From: Anaerosalibacter massiliensis
GTDB lineage: Bacteria; Bacillota; Clostridia; Tissierellales; Sporanaerobacteraceae
DNA: 64,000 bases
NCBI GenBank assembly: GCA_000751555.1
Contig: CCEZ01000074.1
Location: 62,001-126,000 of the forward strand
Reading direction: 5' to 3'
Shown here in pieces: positions 48,104 to 58,565 of this stretch. The notes under the pieces were generated by a model that was not told the DNA's origin, did not search any database, and saw only the letters and a list, made by a program, of their open reading frames with translations. The position numbers were made by a program, and so were the translations under genes. Numbering within the stretch: the first letter of the stretch is position 1; each line of letters starts with the position of its first letter.

Positions 48104-49174
48104 ATGAAAGAAGAAAATATAAGTCTAATTGGGGTAGTTGAAAATGGGAAAGGATATGTAACTTTTAACATAATAAAGAATATCTTTATGGAGTCTGGAT
48201 TTTCTTTAATACATGAGAACAAGAATGGAAATATAGCTTTTTTAAGTTCTAGTGAAAACATTTATATAGGGATAATAAACATTTCTTTTGAGAATTTGAA
48301 ACATCTTTCTAGTTTAGAAATAAATTTTGATATTGTTGTTTGTACAAATATAGGATACAAAATTTTACTTAGAAAAGAGGAAAAGCTCTTTTTCACATAT
48401 TTGAATGGTATTATTATTTTAAATATAGATAACGAAAATAATATTGAACTATTAGAAGGTAATGATAAAGCATTGGTTATAACGTATGGATTAAATAATA
48501 AGGCTACAGTCAATGCCTCTAGTTTAGATATAAATAACTCAATAAGATTTAATTTCTGTCTTCAGAGAGAAATTAAAACATTATATAAAGATACTATTGA
48601 ACCATTAGAATTTCCAGTAGAAATAAACTTATTTGGTAAAGAATATATATATAGTGCATTGGCAGCTATATCTGTAGCTTTATGCTATGGATTAAATATA
48701 GATGATATTAGATATGGAGTATTAAATGTAGAAGGATCTTATAGAAAAATGGAAAAAATTCATGAAGATGATTTTATAGCTATAGATAATTTTTGTATGA
48801 ATCCAGAAGATTATAGTAGTGTTTTTGAAACTATTCAGCATTTGAAATATAAGAATATAGTCTTATTGAATGGGATTGAAATAGACCAAGGAATACATAC
48901 AATTAAAGAAAACTTAGAAATAGTATTAAATTGGATTCCTATATTAGGAATTAAGAAAGTTATATTTTATATTGATAAGAAAGATAGGCTTATAGAAGAG
49001 AATATAAAGTATCTATTTACTGAAAAAAGATTTCCTTTTAATATATATTATAATTTAAAAGAATGTATACAAACTGGACTTAATTTAATAGAAAAAGATG
49101 ATATGTTTTTATTTTTAGGTAGTGATATATTGAAAGATTCTAAACATATATTAGTGGATGAGATAGGGAAATAG
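48104..49174 (+). CDS. Degenerate Mur-ligase homologue without P-loop
   Basis: The 356-residue protein has the layout of MurE/MurF-type ligases but with active-site losses. The start reads ISLIGVVENGKGYVTFNIIKNIF where ligases have GTNGKTT. The middle and C-terminal domains are recognisable (ALAAISVALCYGLNIDDIRY, then VEGSYRKMEKI and AIDNFCMNPEDYSSVFE in place of the DYAHTPD motif). ATP binding is therefore unlikely, and a structural or regulatory role is more plausible. It starts at an ATG behind GAAGGGGTG and follows pdaB by 40 bases. Confidence 0.65.
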   Translation: MKEENISLIGVVENGKGYVTFNIIKNIFMESGFSLIHENKNGNIAFLSSSENIYIGIINISFENLKHLSSLEINFDIVVCTNIGYKILLRKEEKLFFTYLNGIIILNIDNENNIELLEGNDKALVITYGLNNKATVNASSLDINNSIRFNFCLQREIKTLYKDTIEPLEFPVEINLFGKEYIYSALAAISVALCYGLNIDDIRYGVLNVEGSYRKMEKIHEDDFIAIDNFCMNPEDYSSVFETIQHLKYKNIVLLNGIEIDQGIHTIKENLEIVLNWIPILGIKKVIFYIDKKDRLIEENIKYLFTEKRFPFNIYYNLKECIQTGLNLIEKDDMFLFLGSDILKDSKHILVDEIGK

Positions 49175-49266
49175 TATTTTGAAAATAATCATATTATGAG
49201 TATCTTTTGAATAGATATAAAATAAGTTGTTTATAAAACATAAGAATAAGGGGGAGTGGAGATTTA

Positions 49267-49959
49267 ATGGTTGATAAGGTAATAGACACAAATATAATTA
49301 CAGTTGTAGGAAAAGTAGTTTCTGAAAAAAAATTTAGCCATGAAATGTATGGGGAAGGTTTTTATACTTTTAAGTTAGGAGTACCCAGGCTTAGTGATTA
49401 TATTGATATTCTTCCCGTAACCATTTCAGAGAGATTGATTGTAAATATGGATTTAATGAAGGGGGAATATGTTTTAATTGAGGGACAATTGAGATCCTAT
49501 AATAGATATGTAAACAATTCTAATAGACTAGTTTTAACTATATTTGCTAGAGATATACATGAACCAAATGAAGAAGAACTTAAAGAATTGCTTAAAAAGC
49601 CAAATGAAATTTTTATCGATGGATATATATGTAAGCCGCCTATTTATAGGACTACTCCTTTTGGCAGAGAGATAACAGATTTATTAGTAGCAGTTAATAG
49701 ACCTTATAACAAATCTGATTATATACCATGCATATCTTGGGGAAGAAATGCTAGATTTTGCGAGAAACTATTAGTAGGAGATCATGTGAGGTTATGGGGA
49801 AGGGTTCAAAGTAGAGATTATCAGAAAAAGCTATCTAGTGGTGAGGCAATTAAAAGAACTGCTTATGAAGTATCAATATCTAAACTTGAGTACATAGAAA
49901 ACGATAATAATAGAGAAAAAGGGGATGATGGAAAGGATGTAGAATATGAGTATTGTTAG
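49267..49959 (+). CDS. Single-stranded DNA-binding protein-like, two OB folds
   Basis: The 230-residue protein has two OB-fold units. The first (about 8-97) is VVGKVVSEKKFSHEMYGEGF with EYVLIEGQLRSYNRYV. The second (about 108-210) is IDGYICKPPIYRTTPFGREI with DYIPCISWGRNARFCEKL and HVRLWGRVQSRDYQ, the usual SSB pattern. Such tandem proteins occur in Clostridia. There is no acidic DDDLPF-type C-terminal tail, so it is not the main replication SSB. The ribosome site is GGGGGAGTGG. Confidence 0.8.
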   Translation: MVDKVIDTNIITVVGKVVSEKKFSHEMYGEGFYTFKLGVPRLSDYIDILPVTISERLIVNMDLMKGEYVLIEGQLRSYNRYVNNSNRLVLTIFARDIHEPNEEELKELLKKPNEIFIDGYICKPPIYRTTPFGREITDLLVAVNRPYNKSDYIPCISWGRNARFCEKLLVGDHVRLWGRVQSRDYQKKLSSGEAIKRTAYEVSISKLEYIENDNNREKGDDGKDVEYEYC

Positions 49960-50168
49960 ATGGAGTTTTTAATTTAATAATGCTCAAAAAATATTATGAT
50001 ATGAATATTTTTAAAATAGCTATAATTTTATTATATTAATATAATAAATTATGGCTATTTTATTATATTAATATTTAAATGAACTAGTTGACCATTTATC
50101 CTATATTAGGTTATAATCTATCTAATAATAAGGTGATATAGTATATTAAATCAATAAGAGGTGTTTAA

Positions 50169-50300
50169 ATGGATTTAAGAACAATTATTATAGTAGTTTT
50201 TTTTATAATTTTAATAAGTATACAATATACTTTAAATAGAATATTGTTTGAGCTTAGGAATATTAAAGAAATATTATATAGAACAAGGAAAAGTGATTAA
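50169..50300 (+). CDS. Small single-span membrane protein (43 residues)
   Basis: The frame starts at an ATG behind AAGAGGTG and ends at TAA 50298-50300. Residues 3-21 form one hydrophobic span (LRTIIIVVFFIILISI), followed by a basic amphipathic tail ending RTRKSD. No family is recognised. It is 42 bases upstream of hpt and probably in the same transcript. Confidence 0.55.
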   Translation: MDLRTIIIVVFFIILISIQYTLNRILFELRNIKEILYRTRKSD

Positions 50301-50342
50301 GAAAAAATGCATTGGATATATGTGGAGGGAGAGTAATATACT

Positions 50343-50861
50343 ATGGATAAAGAAAGAAGGATACTTTTTAGTGCCGAAGAAATTAACAAAAGAAATATTG
50401 AATTAGGTCAAGAAATATCGAAAGACTATGAGAATGAAAAAATAGTAATAATTTCTCTTTTAAGAGGTAGCTTTATATTTGCTTCTGATCTAGTGAGAAA
50501 TATAAAAGTACCTGTTGAAATTGACTTTTTAACTACCTCAAGCTATGGAAATATGGAAGAAACATCTGGGAAAGTAAATATTGTTACTGATATTAGATCT
50601 AATATAGAAGGAAGAAATGTACTTATTGTTGATGATATAATGGATTCAGGATATACTATGCAATATGTAATAAAGCATTTAGAGAAAAATAATCCAAAGA
50701 GTATTAAGGTTTGCGTTATGTTAGACAAGCCTAGTAGGAGAAAGGTAGAACTAAAACCAGATTATATAGGTTTTACTATACCAGATGTGTTTATAGTGGG
50801 CTATGGTCTTAATTATGGAAATTATTATAGAAATATACCTTATATTTTTACCTTTGATTAG
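50343..50861 (+). CDS. hpt: Hypoxanthine phosphoribosyltransferase
   Basis: The 172-residue purine-salvage enzyme converts hypoxanthine or guanine with PRPP to IMP or GMP. The PRPP loop VLIVDDIMDSGYTM, the flexible-loop region DFLTTSSYGN and the base-binding end KPDYIGFTIPDVFIVGYGLN are intact. The ribosome site is GGAGGGAG. It ends beside repeat copy A, whose first hairpin serves as its terminator. Confidence 0.95.
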   Translation: MDKERRILFSAEEINKRNIELGQEISKDYENEKIVIISLLRGSFIFASDLVRNIKVPVEIDFLTTSSYGNMEETSGKVNIVTDIRSNIEGRNVLIVDDIMDSGYTMQYVIKHLEKNNPKSIKVCVMLDKPSRRKVELKPDYIGFTIPDVFIVGYGLNYGNYYRNIPYIFTFD

Positions 50862-50898
50862 ATATAAATAACCTTGTATTTTGGAAAAATTATTGTTT

Positions 50899-51117
50899 AA
50901 AAGCCAGTCCTGAAGGACTGGCTTTTATGTCTTAATTATTTTTTATATTGATGAGTTTATAGTGATAACGTAGTTAGACAATGTGAAAGGCTATGGGTGG
51001 TACTAGGTTATTAAGTTTTGTTAAGCTAATCAATCTTTATTTCAAACAAAGTAGTTAATCCTGAAGGCGTTAGCTACTTTGTTTGTTATAAGTTAGTAAC
51101 TATAGTTATGCATAAAT
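50899..51117 (+). repeat. Structured direct repeat, copy A (upstream of PTS operon)
   Basis: About 217 bases matched by copy B at 58111-58329 in the same orientation, with roughly 80-85 percent identity by eye. Hairpin 1, AAAAGCCAGTCC-TGAA-GGACTGGCTTTT (50899-50926), is identical and looks like a terminator. Hairpin 2 is AAAGTAGTTAA...TTAGCTACTTT. Between them GATGAGTTTATAGTGATAA and GGTATTAAGTTTTG-type blocks are shared. Weaker similarity may extend to about 51205. Confidence 0.85.
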
Positions 51118-51443
51118 TAAATTCAAATTTCCATTACTTGACACTATCTCTACATCTTCTAAAAAGTTGATTTCTCTTTAGTGTAATCTACAATGATAGT
51201 AGGCCTAGTTTTAACTCCCTTTCGGTAAATATTTTATGACAATTAATAATTATCACAGGATCAAAAATTATGACATATTTATTTTAGGTAATACTACCAA
51301 TTAGGTTTTTATTTTTCCATGACTAGAGTTAATAAGTTAGTTCTAGGCATCTATAAATAGTTTCCTATGGAATGAGGAAATTTACTTAATGGCATACTTT
51401 CAATAATGATTGTAAAATGTAAAGTAAGGATCTGGTGATAAAA
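51118..51443. other. Leader region of the PTS regulator gene
   Basis: No frame stands out. The first 90 bases retain weak similarity to the sequence after repeat copy B. A hairpin around TAGTTTCCTATGGAATGAGGAAATTTA (51356-51385) could be a regulatory element. No classical RAT/LicT antiterminator was recognised. Confidence 0.35.
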
Positions 51444-53396
51444 ATGGCTTATAGAAGGCGAAAAGATATATTTATATGTTTGTTAAATTCTGACATAGGA
51501 TTGTCGGGAAAAGAGTTAGCTAAAATATTCAATGTAAGTTCTAGAACTATTAGATCTGATATCAAATTTTTAAATGAGTTAATTAAAGAGTATGGAATTA
51601 GTATAGATTCTTCAAAACAAGGGGGATATTTTATATCAGAAAAACAAAAGAATATAGGAATATCACTAGTGAAAGAAGTTTTTAATAAAGAAGAAGCTTT
51701 AACTAAAGTTCCTAATACTCCATCTGAAAGATTTGCTTTTATATTATTCAAGTTAACCTTTGCAAAGGATTTTATTACTATGGAAAATTTTGCAGATATG
51801 TTATTTGTTTCAAAGACAACTATTTATTTAGACGTAAAAGGCATAATTGAATTTTTAGATGAGTTCTCAAATTTATCATTAGAAATTTCCCCTATAAGAG
51901 GACTAAAATTAAAAGGTGATGAAAGATCAAAGAGACTTATAATTTCAAATGTACTTAAGAGGGAAAAGAAAAATGATAAATTAATGTTAAGTAGGAGTTT
52001 TTATTATGCTTTTACTGATGAAAACTTAGATCTTAATAAAGAGATGTTGTTTTTATATGAAACGATTATAAATGTCTTGAACAAATATGGATATATTTTA
52101 ACAGATGCAGACGTAAGTTTGTTAGTGAAAGATATTTTAGTTAGTATAAAAAGAATTCAAATGGGTTTTACTATCTCAGAGGAAATAGGAGAAGATTTAG
52201 ATTTAACTATAGCAAAAGCTATTAAAAAAGAAATTGAAGGCTATTTTAATATTTCTCTAAATAATAAGGAACTTGAATATTTTCAACAAAGTTTTAATAG
52301 TAAAAGATTGTTAAATGTTACCAGCAAAGTTTGCGTATTGAAAGAAGAAGGTGAAAGCATAGTTGATGAATTCTTAGAGGGGATTAGAAATAAATTCAAT
52401 ATTGATTTTAGACAGAATATTAATTTTAAAAGAAATCTTATACTTCATTTAAATCCTATGCTTGAAAGAATAAAGGCTAATTATTTTGAAGATAATCCTT
52501 TTAAAAATCAAATAAAGACAAATTACCCTTTTGCTTTTGAAATTTCTATGATTATAGTTCCAATAATTAACAAAAAATTAAATATAGTAATTAGCGAAGG
52601 AGAAGTTTCTTATATAGCTTTACATGTTGCTGTAGCCTTAGATAAAATCTATAGAAAAACTAATATTGCCATTATCTGTGGGTCGGGTTTAGGTACTGCT
52701 CAGTTTGTAAAGAGTAAAATAGTGTCTTATTATAATGAACGGGTAAATATTTTAGGATATTTTCCTGTATATAAATTAAATAATATTTTAAAAGGTGAGT
52801 ATGGAAAAGTAGATTTAATAATTTCAACTATTCCACTAACAACAAAAAGTAATATACCAATAGTTCAGGTAAATCCATTGATTACTGGGGATGATCTGAT
52901 GAGAATAGAGCACTACGTAGGCAATCCCCTAATAACAACTAAAGAAACAAGCATAAGCGGAATAAAAGAGGAATTTTTTAAAAAGGAACTATTTGAATAT
53001 TTTGATGAGGAAATTGATTTCTTTAAAGCTATATTAAGATTCAGTAAAGTGTTAAAGACTCAAGGCTATATAGATGATGTAGAAGCGTTTTATGCTTCTG
53101 TTGTTGAAAGAGAAAACTTATTTTCTACTATTTTAGAAGGTATGATAGCTATACCTCACCCTATGGAATCCATGTCTAAAATCACAGTAGTAGCAGTTGG
53201 AGTGTTTAAGAATCCAGTTATATGTTGTGGTAAAAAAGTAAAAATGTTTCTTTTATTTGCTTTTAATGCCAAGGAAAACGAAAAGCTAAAGTTATTATAT
53301 GGATTACTTCAAAAAATAGTAGAATCTAAGACTATTGTTGAAAACATATCTCAATCTAAGAATTTTGATGAATTTATGGCAAAACTGAATTGGTAA
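51444..53396 (+). CDS. PRD-domain transcriptional regulator of BglG/LicR type with EIIB and EIIA domains
   Basis: The 650-residue regulator has a DNA-binding part (about 1-150: LSGKELAKIFNVSSRTIRSD, then a second helix-turn-helix DMLFVSKTTIYLDVKGI), two PTS regulation domains (about 190-400, YIALHVAVALDKIYRK), an EIIB-like domain (NIAIICGSGLGTAQFV) and an EIIA domain near the end with the phosphorylatable His in AIPHPMESMS. This LicR/MtlR-like build activates transcription and is tuned by PTS phosphorylation. The ATG at 51444 is preferred to GTG 51435. It lies directly before the EIIC gene and probably controls this operon. Confidence 0.9.
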   Translation: MAYRRRKDIFICLLNSDIGLSGKELAKIFNVSSRTIRSDIKFLNELIKEYGISIDSSKQGGYFISEKQKNIGISLVKEVFNKEEALTKVPNTPSERFAFILFKLTFAKDFITMENFADMLFVSKTTIYLDVKGIIEFLDEFSNLSLEISPIRGLKLKGDERSKRLIISNVLKREKKNDKLMLSRSFYYAFTDENLDLNKEMLFLYETIINVLNKYGYILTDADVSLLVKDILVSIKRIQMGFTISEEIGEDLDLTIAKAIKKEIEGYFNISLNNKELEYFQQSFNSKRLLNVTSKVCVLKEEGESIVDEFLEGIRNKFNIDFRQNINFKRNLILHLNPMLERIKANYFEDNPFKNQIKTNYPFAFEISMIIVPIINKKLNIVISEGEVSYIALHVAVALDKIYRKTNIAIICGSGLGTAQFVKSKIVSYYNERVNILGYFPVYKLNNILKGEYGKVDLIISTIPLTTKSNIPIVQVNPLITGDDLMRIEHYVGNPLITTKETSISGIKEEFFKKELFEYFDEEIDFFKAILRFSKVLKTQGYIDDVEAFYASVVERENLFSTILEGMIAIPHPMESMSKITVVAVGVFKNPVICCGKKVKMFLLFAFNAKENEKLKLLYGLLQKIVESKTIVENISQSKNFDEFMAKLNW

Positions 53397-53440
53397 AAAT
53401 ATTATTCACTAATAAAATTATCATATAAGGAGGAATTATT

Positions 53441-54718
53441 TTGGACGGATTGATGAAATTTTTAGAAATTAAATTAGTGCCAGTAGCCAGAAAGCTAGAT
53501 CAGAACAGATATTTAACTGCAATTAAAGATGGTTTTTTTGCGGTAATGCCATTATTGATAATAGGTTCATTATTTCTTTTAATACCAAATATTCCAAGTG
53601 AAGGATATCAAAATTTCATGGCAAGTAAATTAGGTGAGAATTGGTCAGATTATATTTTAATTCCTTTTAATGCTACTATGAACTTGATGACTATTTTTGT
53701 AATTATTGGTATGGCAAAAAGCTTAGGAAGATCTTTTGATGTTGATGATGTAACAAGTATTGTAACATCTCTTGTAGCATTCCTTATTTTGACCCCAATG
53801 GTAGAAATTATAAATGATGGGGGAGAAGGATTACCTGTTGCTAATTTTACAGCAACTGGATTATTTGTTGGTATATTTACTACTATATTTGCATTAAAAA
53901 TATTTTCTGTAGTACAGAATAAAGGCTGGACTATTAATATGCCAGGAAATGTTCCTGGGAATGTAGCTACTTCATTTAATGCTTTAGTACCTGAACTATT
54001 TGTTATTATAATATTTACAGCTATTAGAATTGGTTTTTCTTTTACAAGTTTTAAAACAGTACAAGCTTTTGTATATACTATACTTCAAAAACCTTTAACT
54101 AATATTGGAGGAAACTTGATTTTCTTAATTATAGTAGTAATCATCCAGCAAATATTATGGATGTTTGGTATACATGGTTCAAATGTAACAGATGGAATTA
54201 CAAAACCTATTATGTTTGCTCAAACAGCAGAAAACGCTAAGGCCTTTGCAGCAGGAAAAGAACTACCAAATATTTTAAATTATCAATTTTATTCTAACTA
54301 TGTTAATATTGGTGGAGCAGGAGCAACCTTAGCATTGGTTTTAATAATTTTATTTTTAGCAAAATCAGAAAGATTTAAATCACTGGGTAAGTTATCCGTT
54401 GGTGCTGGTATATTTAATATTAACGAACCAATAATTTTTGGATTACCACTTGTGTTAAATCCAATTATGTTAATACCTTTTATAGTGGTACCATTGGTAA
54501 ATATATTATTGACTTATTTTGTAATGGCAGCAGGTATTGTTCCATTAGCTAATGGTATTAATATTCAATGGACAACACCACCTATCTTATCGGGATTGAT
54601 TATTTGCGGGTGGAGAGGTGCTTTACATCAGATAGTATTGATAATCATAGATGGATTGATTTATTATCCATTTTTCAGAGTAGTTGATAAGTTAGAATTA
54701 GAAAAAGAATCTTTATAG
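53441..54718 (+). CDS. PTS EIIC component, lactose/cellobiose family
   Basis: The 425-residue membrane channel of a lactose/cellobiose-class phosphotransferase system has about ten spans. The conserved sugar-binding segments are MFGIHGSNVTDGI and NEPIIFGLPLVLNP. It starts at TTG 53441, preceded by AAGGAGG. A terminator hairpin follows, so the genes behind it may be made at a different level. The actual sugar is unknown; see the MupG-type and GH1 genes downstream. Confidence 0.93.
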   Translation: MDGLMKFLEIKLVPVARKLDQNRYLTAIKDGFFAVMPLLIIGSLFLLIPNIPSEGYQNFMASKLGENWSDYILIPFNATMNLMTIFVIIGMAKSLGRSFDVDDVTSIVTSLVAFLILTPMVEIINDGGEGLPVANFTATGLFVGIFTTIFALKIFSVVQNKGWTINMPGNVPGNVATSFNALVPELFVIIIFTAIRIGFSFTSFKTVQAFVYTILQKPLTNIGGNLIFLIIVVIIQQILWMFGIHGSNVTDGITKPIMFAQTAENAKAFAAGKELPNILNYQFYSNYVNIGGAGATLALVLIILFLAKSERFKSLGKLSVGAGIFNINEPIIFGLPLVLNPIMLIPFIVVPLVNILLTYFVMAAGIVPLANGINIQWTTPPILSGLIICGWRGALHQIVLIIIDGLIYYPFFRVVDKLELEKESL

Positions 54719-54742
54719 AATCAGTAGTTAGAATGAATGTGT

Positions 54743-54785
54743 GAGGACTTCATTGCATTATAGGAGATAGAAGTCCTCGATTTTT
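54743..54785 (+). terminator. Intra-operon terminator after EIIC
   Basis: GAGGACTTC, 18-base loop, GAAGTCCTC, then GATTTTT. Confidence 0.7.
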
Positions 54786-54829
54786 CATTTGAGTTTATGA
54801 CATATATTATAAAAATAGGGGAGATATAA

Positions 54830-55930
54830 ATGAAAAATTTAGGAATTTCAGTTTATCCTGAGAAATCTACAGATAGAGAATTGCTTGATTATATTGATAT
54901 GGCAAAGGATGTAGGATTTAAAAGAATATTTTCCTGTTTGTTATCAGCTCAAAAATCAAAGGACGAAATTGTCCATAGATTTTCTAATATTATAGGTTAT
55001 GCAAATAAAAAAGGATTTGAAACAATTGTAGATGTTAATCCATCTGTATTAAAAAAGCTAAAAGTTGATGGTAAAGATTTATCCTTTTTTAAAGACATTA
55101 AAGCAAGTGGATTTAGATTGGATGGAGGATATTCTGGGTGTGAAGAGGCTATGATGACATATAATGACTATAATTTAAAAATTGAAATAAATATGAGCAA
55201 TGATACTAGATATATAGATACAATTATGGATCATATGCCTAACAGATATAATTTAATGGGTTGCCATAATTTTTATCCTCATAAACATACTGGATTATCA
55301 TTAGATTATTTCAAAAAATGTACTAATAATTTTAAAAAGTATGGACTGAATACAGCTGCTTTTATTACTAGTCAAAACGATAATGCTTTTGGGCCTTGGC
55401 CAATTGGTAAGCAGATTCCAACTTTGGAAATGCACAGATATATGCCTATTGAAGTTCAATTGAAGCATATGATAGCTTTAAATGATATTGATGATATTAT
55501 TATATCTAATTGTTTTGCAACCGAGGAAGAATTCTTAAAAATAAAAAACATGAGATTAGATATGGTATCTTTTGAAATAATTTTTGAAGAAGATATTACA
55601 GAAATTGAGAAAGCAATATTGCTAGATGAAATTCACTTTAGGCGAGGGGACGTTTCTAATACAGTTATTAGGTCTACTAAAAATAGTAGAGATAAATATG
55701 GGGATAAGAGCTTTCCTATTCACAATGTCCCTAAAAATATAAAAAGAGGAGATGTTCTAATAGAAAGTGATGAGTATGGAAATTACAAGGGAGAGCTAGA
55801 AATAGCTTTGAAGGATTTTGAGAATAGTGGAAAATCTAATGTGGTTGCTAGAATCAAAGAAGAAGAAATTTTTATATTGGATTTTATAAAACCAAATCAA
55901 AAATTTAATTTTATCATAGCTAATAATTAG
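54830..55930 (+). CDS. MupG/DUF871-type glycosidase (6-phospho-N-acetylmuramidase family)
   Basis: The 366-residue cytosolic protein has a TIM-barrel N-terminal domain (NLGISVYPEKSTDRELLDYI, GFRLDGGYSG, NLMGCHNFYPHKHTGL) and a cyclophilin-like C-terminal domain (FRRGDVSNTVIRST, IKRGDVLIESDEYG). This is the DUF871 family, whose member MupG cleaves MurNAc-6-phosphate-GlcNAc from recycled cell wall. Members also occur with cellobiose-type PTS genes. Here it lies between EIIC and EIIA, so it probably splits the imported 6-phospho-disaccharide. MurNAc specificity is not shown. Confidence 0.85.
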   Translation: MKNLGISVYPEKSTDRELLDYIDMAKDVGFKRIFSCLLSAQKSKDEIVHRFSNIIGYANKKGFETIVDVNPSVLKKLKVDGKDLSFFKDIKASGFRLDGGYSGCEEAMMTYNDYNLKIEINMSNDTRYIDTIMDHMPNRYNLMGCHNFYPHKHTGLSLDYFKKCTNNFKKYGLNTAAFITSQNDNAFGPWPIGKQIPTLEMHRYMPIEVQLKHMIALNDIDDIIISNCFATEEEFLKIKNMRLDMVSFEIIFEEDITEIEKAILLDEIHFRRGDVSNTVIRSTKNSRDKYGDKSFPIHNVPKNIKRGDVLIESDEYGNYKGELEIALKDFENSGKSNVVARIKEEEIFILDFIKPNQKFNFIIANN

Positions 55931-55950
55931 TTAATTATAGGAGTGATTAT

Positions 55951-56280
55951 ATGGAAAAGAATACAGATCAAGATTTAATTAAAGTGATAATGAACATTAT
56001 AATTAATGCAGGAAATGCTAAATCTGATGCAATAGGTGCTATTAGAGCTGCTAAAAAATTTGATTTTGAATTAGCTGAAGAAAAATTGAAGTTAGCAAAG
56101 GATTCTGAGTTATTAGCACATAATGCACAAACTAAGTTATTGGCTAAGGAATCTGATGGACAAAGGATAGAATTAAATTTATTAATAGTTCATGCTCAAG
56201 ATCATTTAATGAATTGTATAACCTTTAATGATTTAGCAAGGGAAATTATAGATTTGTATAAAACAATAAAAAAATATTAA
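55951..56280 (+). CDS. PTS EIIA component, lactose/cellobiose family
   Basis: The 109-residue all-helical EIIA has the phosphorylated histidine in LLIVHAQDHLMN and the typical helix SDAIGAIRAAKKFDFELAEE. The ribosome site TAGGAG precedes the ATG. It passes phosphate from HPr to the EIIB encoded by the next gene. Confidence 0.95.
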   Translation: MEKNTDQDLIKVIMNIIINAGNAKSDAIGAIRAAKKFDFELAEEKLKLAKDSELLAHNAQTKLLAKESDGQRIELNLLIVHAQDHLMNCITFNDLAREIIDLYKTIKKY

Positions 56281-56297
56281 ATGGAAGGATGTTGACT

Positions 56298-58081
<1,784 letters not shown>

Positions 58082-58110
58082 AAATATAATGATTAGCAGA
58101 AAAAACTCAA

Positions 58111-58329
58111 AGAAGCCAGTCCTGAAGGACTGGCTTTTATGTCATAATTATTTTTATATTGATGAGTTTATAGTGATAATGAGTTGGACAATGTAAAAGG
58201 CTATGAGCGGTAGTAGGGTATTAAGTTTTGCTAAGCTAATCAATCATTGTTTCAAGCAAAGCAGCTAATCCTTTTGGCTTTAGCTGCTTTGTTTAGAATA
58301 AGTTACTAACTTATTGCCGGCATAGATTA
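58111..58329 (+). repeat. Structured direct repeat, copy B (downstream of PTS operon)
   Basis: Partner of copy A. Hairpin 1 (AAGCCAGTCC-TGAA-GGACTGGCTT) is unchanged. Hairpin 2 reads AAAGCAGCTAA...TTAGCTGCTTT, a compensatory T-A to C-G change relative to copy A. The loop differs (CTTTTGGC against CTGAAGGC). Confidence 0.85.
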
Positions 58330-58565
58330 TTTGCTTTTTTAAGAATGTGAAAATGTTCACCATCTCTTATGTAATCTTTGCAATCATGTTAAGCCCATTA
58401 TAACTTATAAAACTAACATCTCGTATAATTAATTCAAACAATAAAGTATAAATAAGATATTTAGTATAAGGTTTTTTATTAGAACTTTGTATGAAAAGCA
58501 CAAAGGTATTTATACTATTTTGTGAAAATATAGAGGAGCTTATATAAAAATAAGGAGGGGTTTTC
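58330..58565. other. Leader of the nucleobase permease gene
   Basis: No supported frame. The first part still resembles the tail of copy A (ATCTCTTATGTAATCTTTGCAATCAT). I looked for a purine riboswitch and did not find the conserved core. Confidence 0.35.

Noticed and set aside
50862-51117. Purine riboswitch between hpt and the PTS operon
   Set aside because: No conserved purine aptamer core was found. The sequence is the direct repeat instead.
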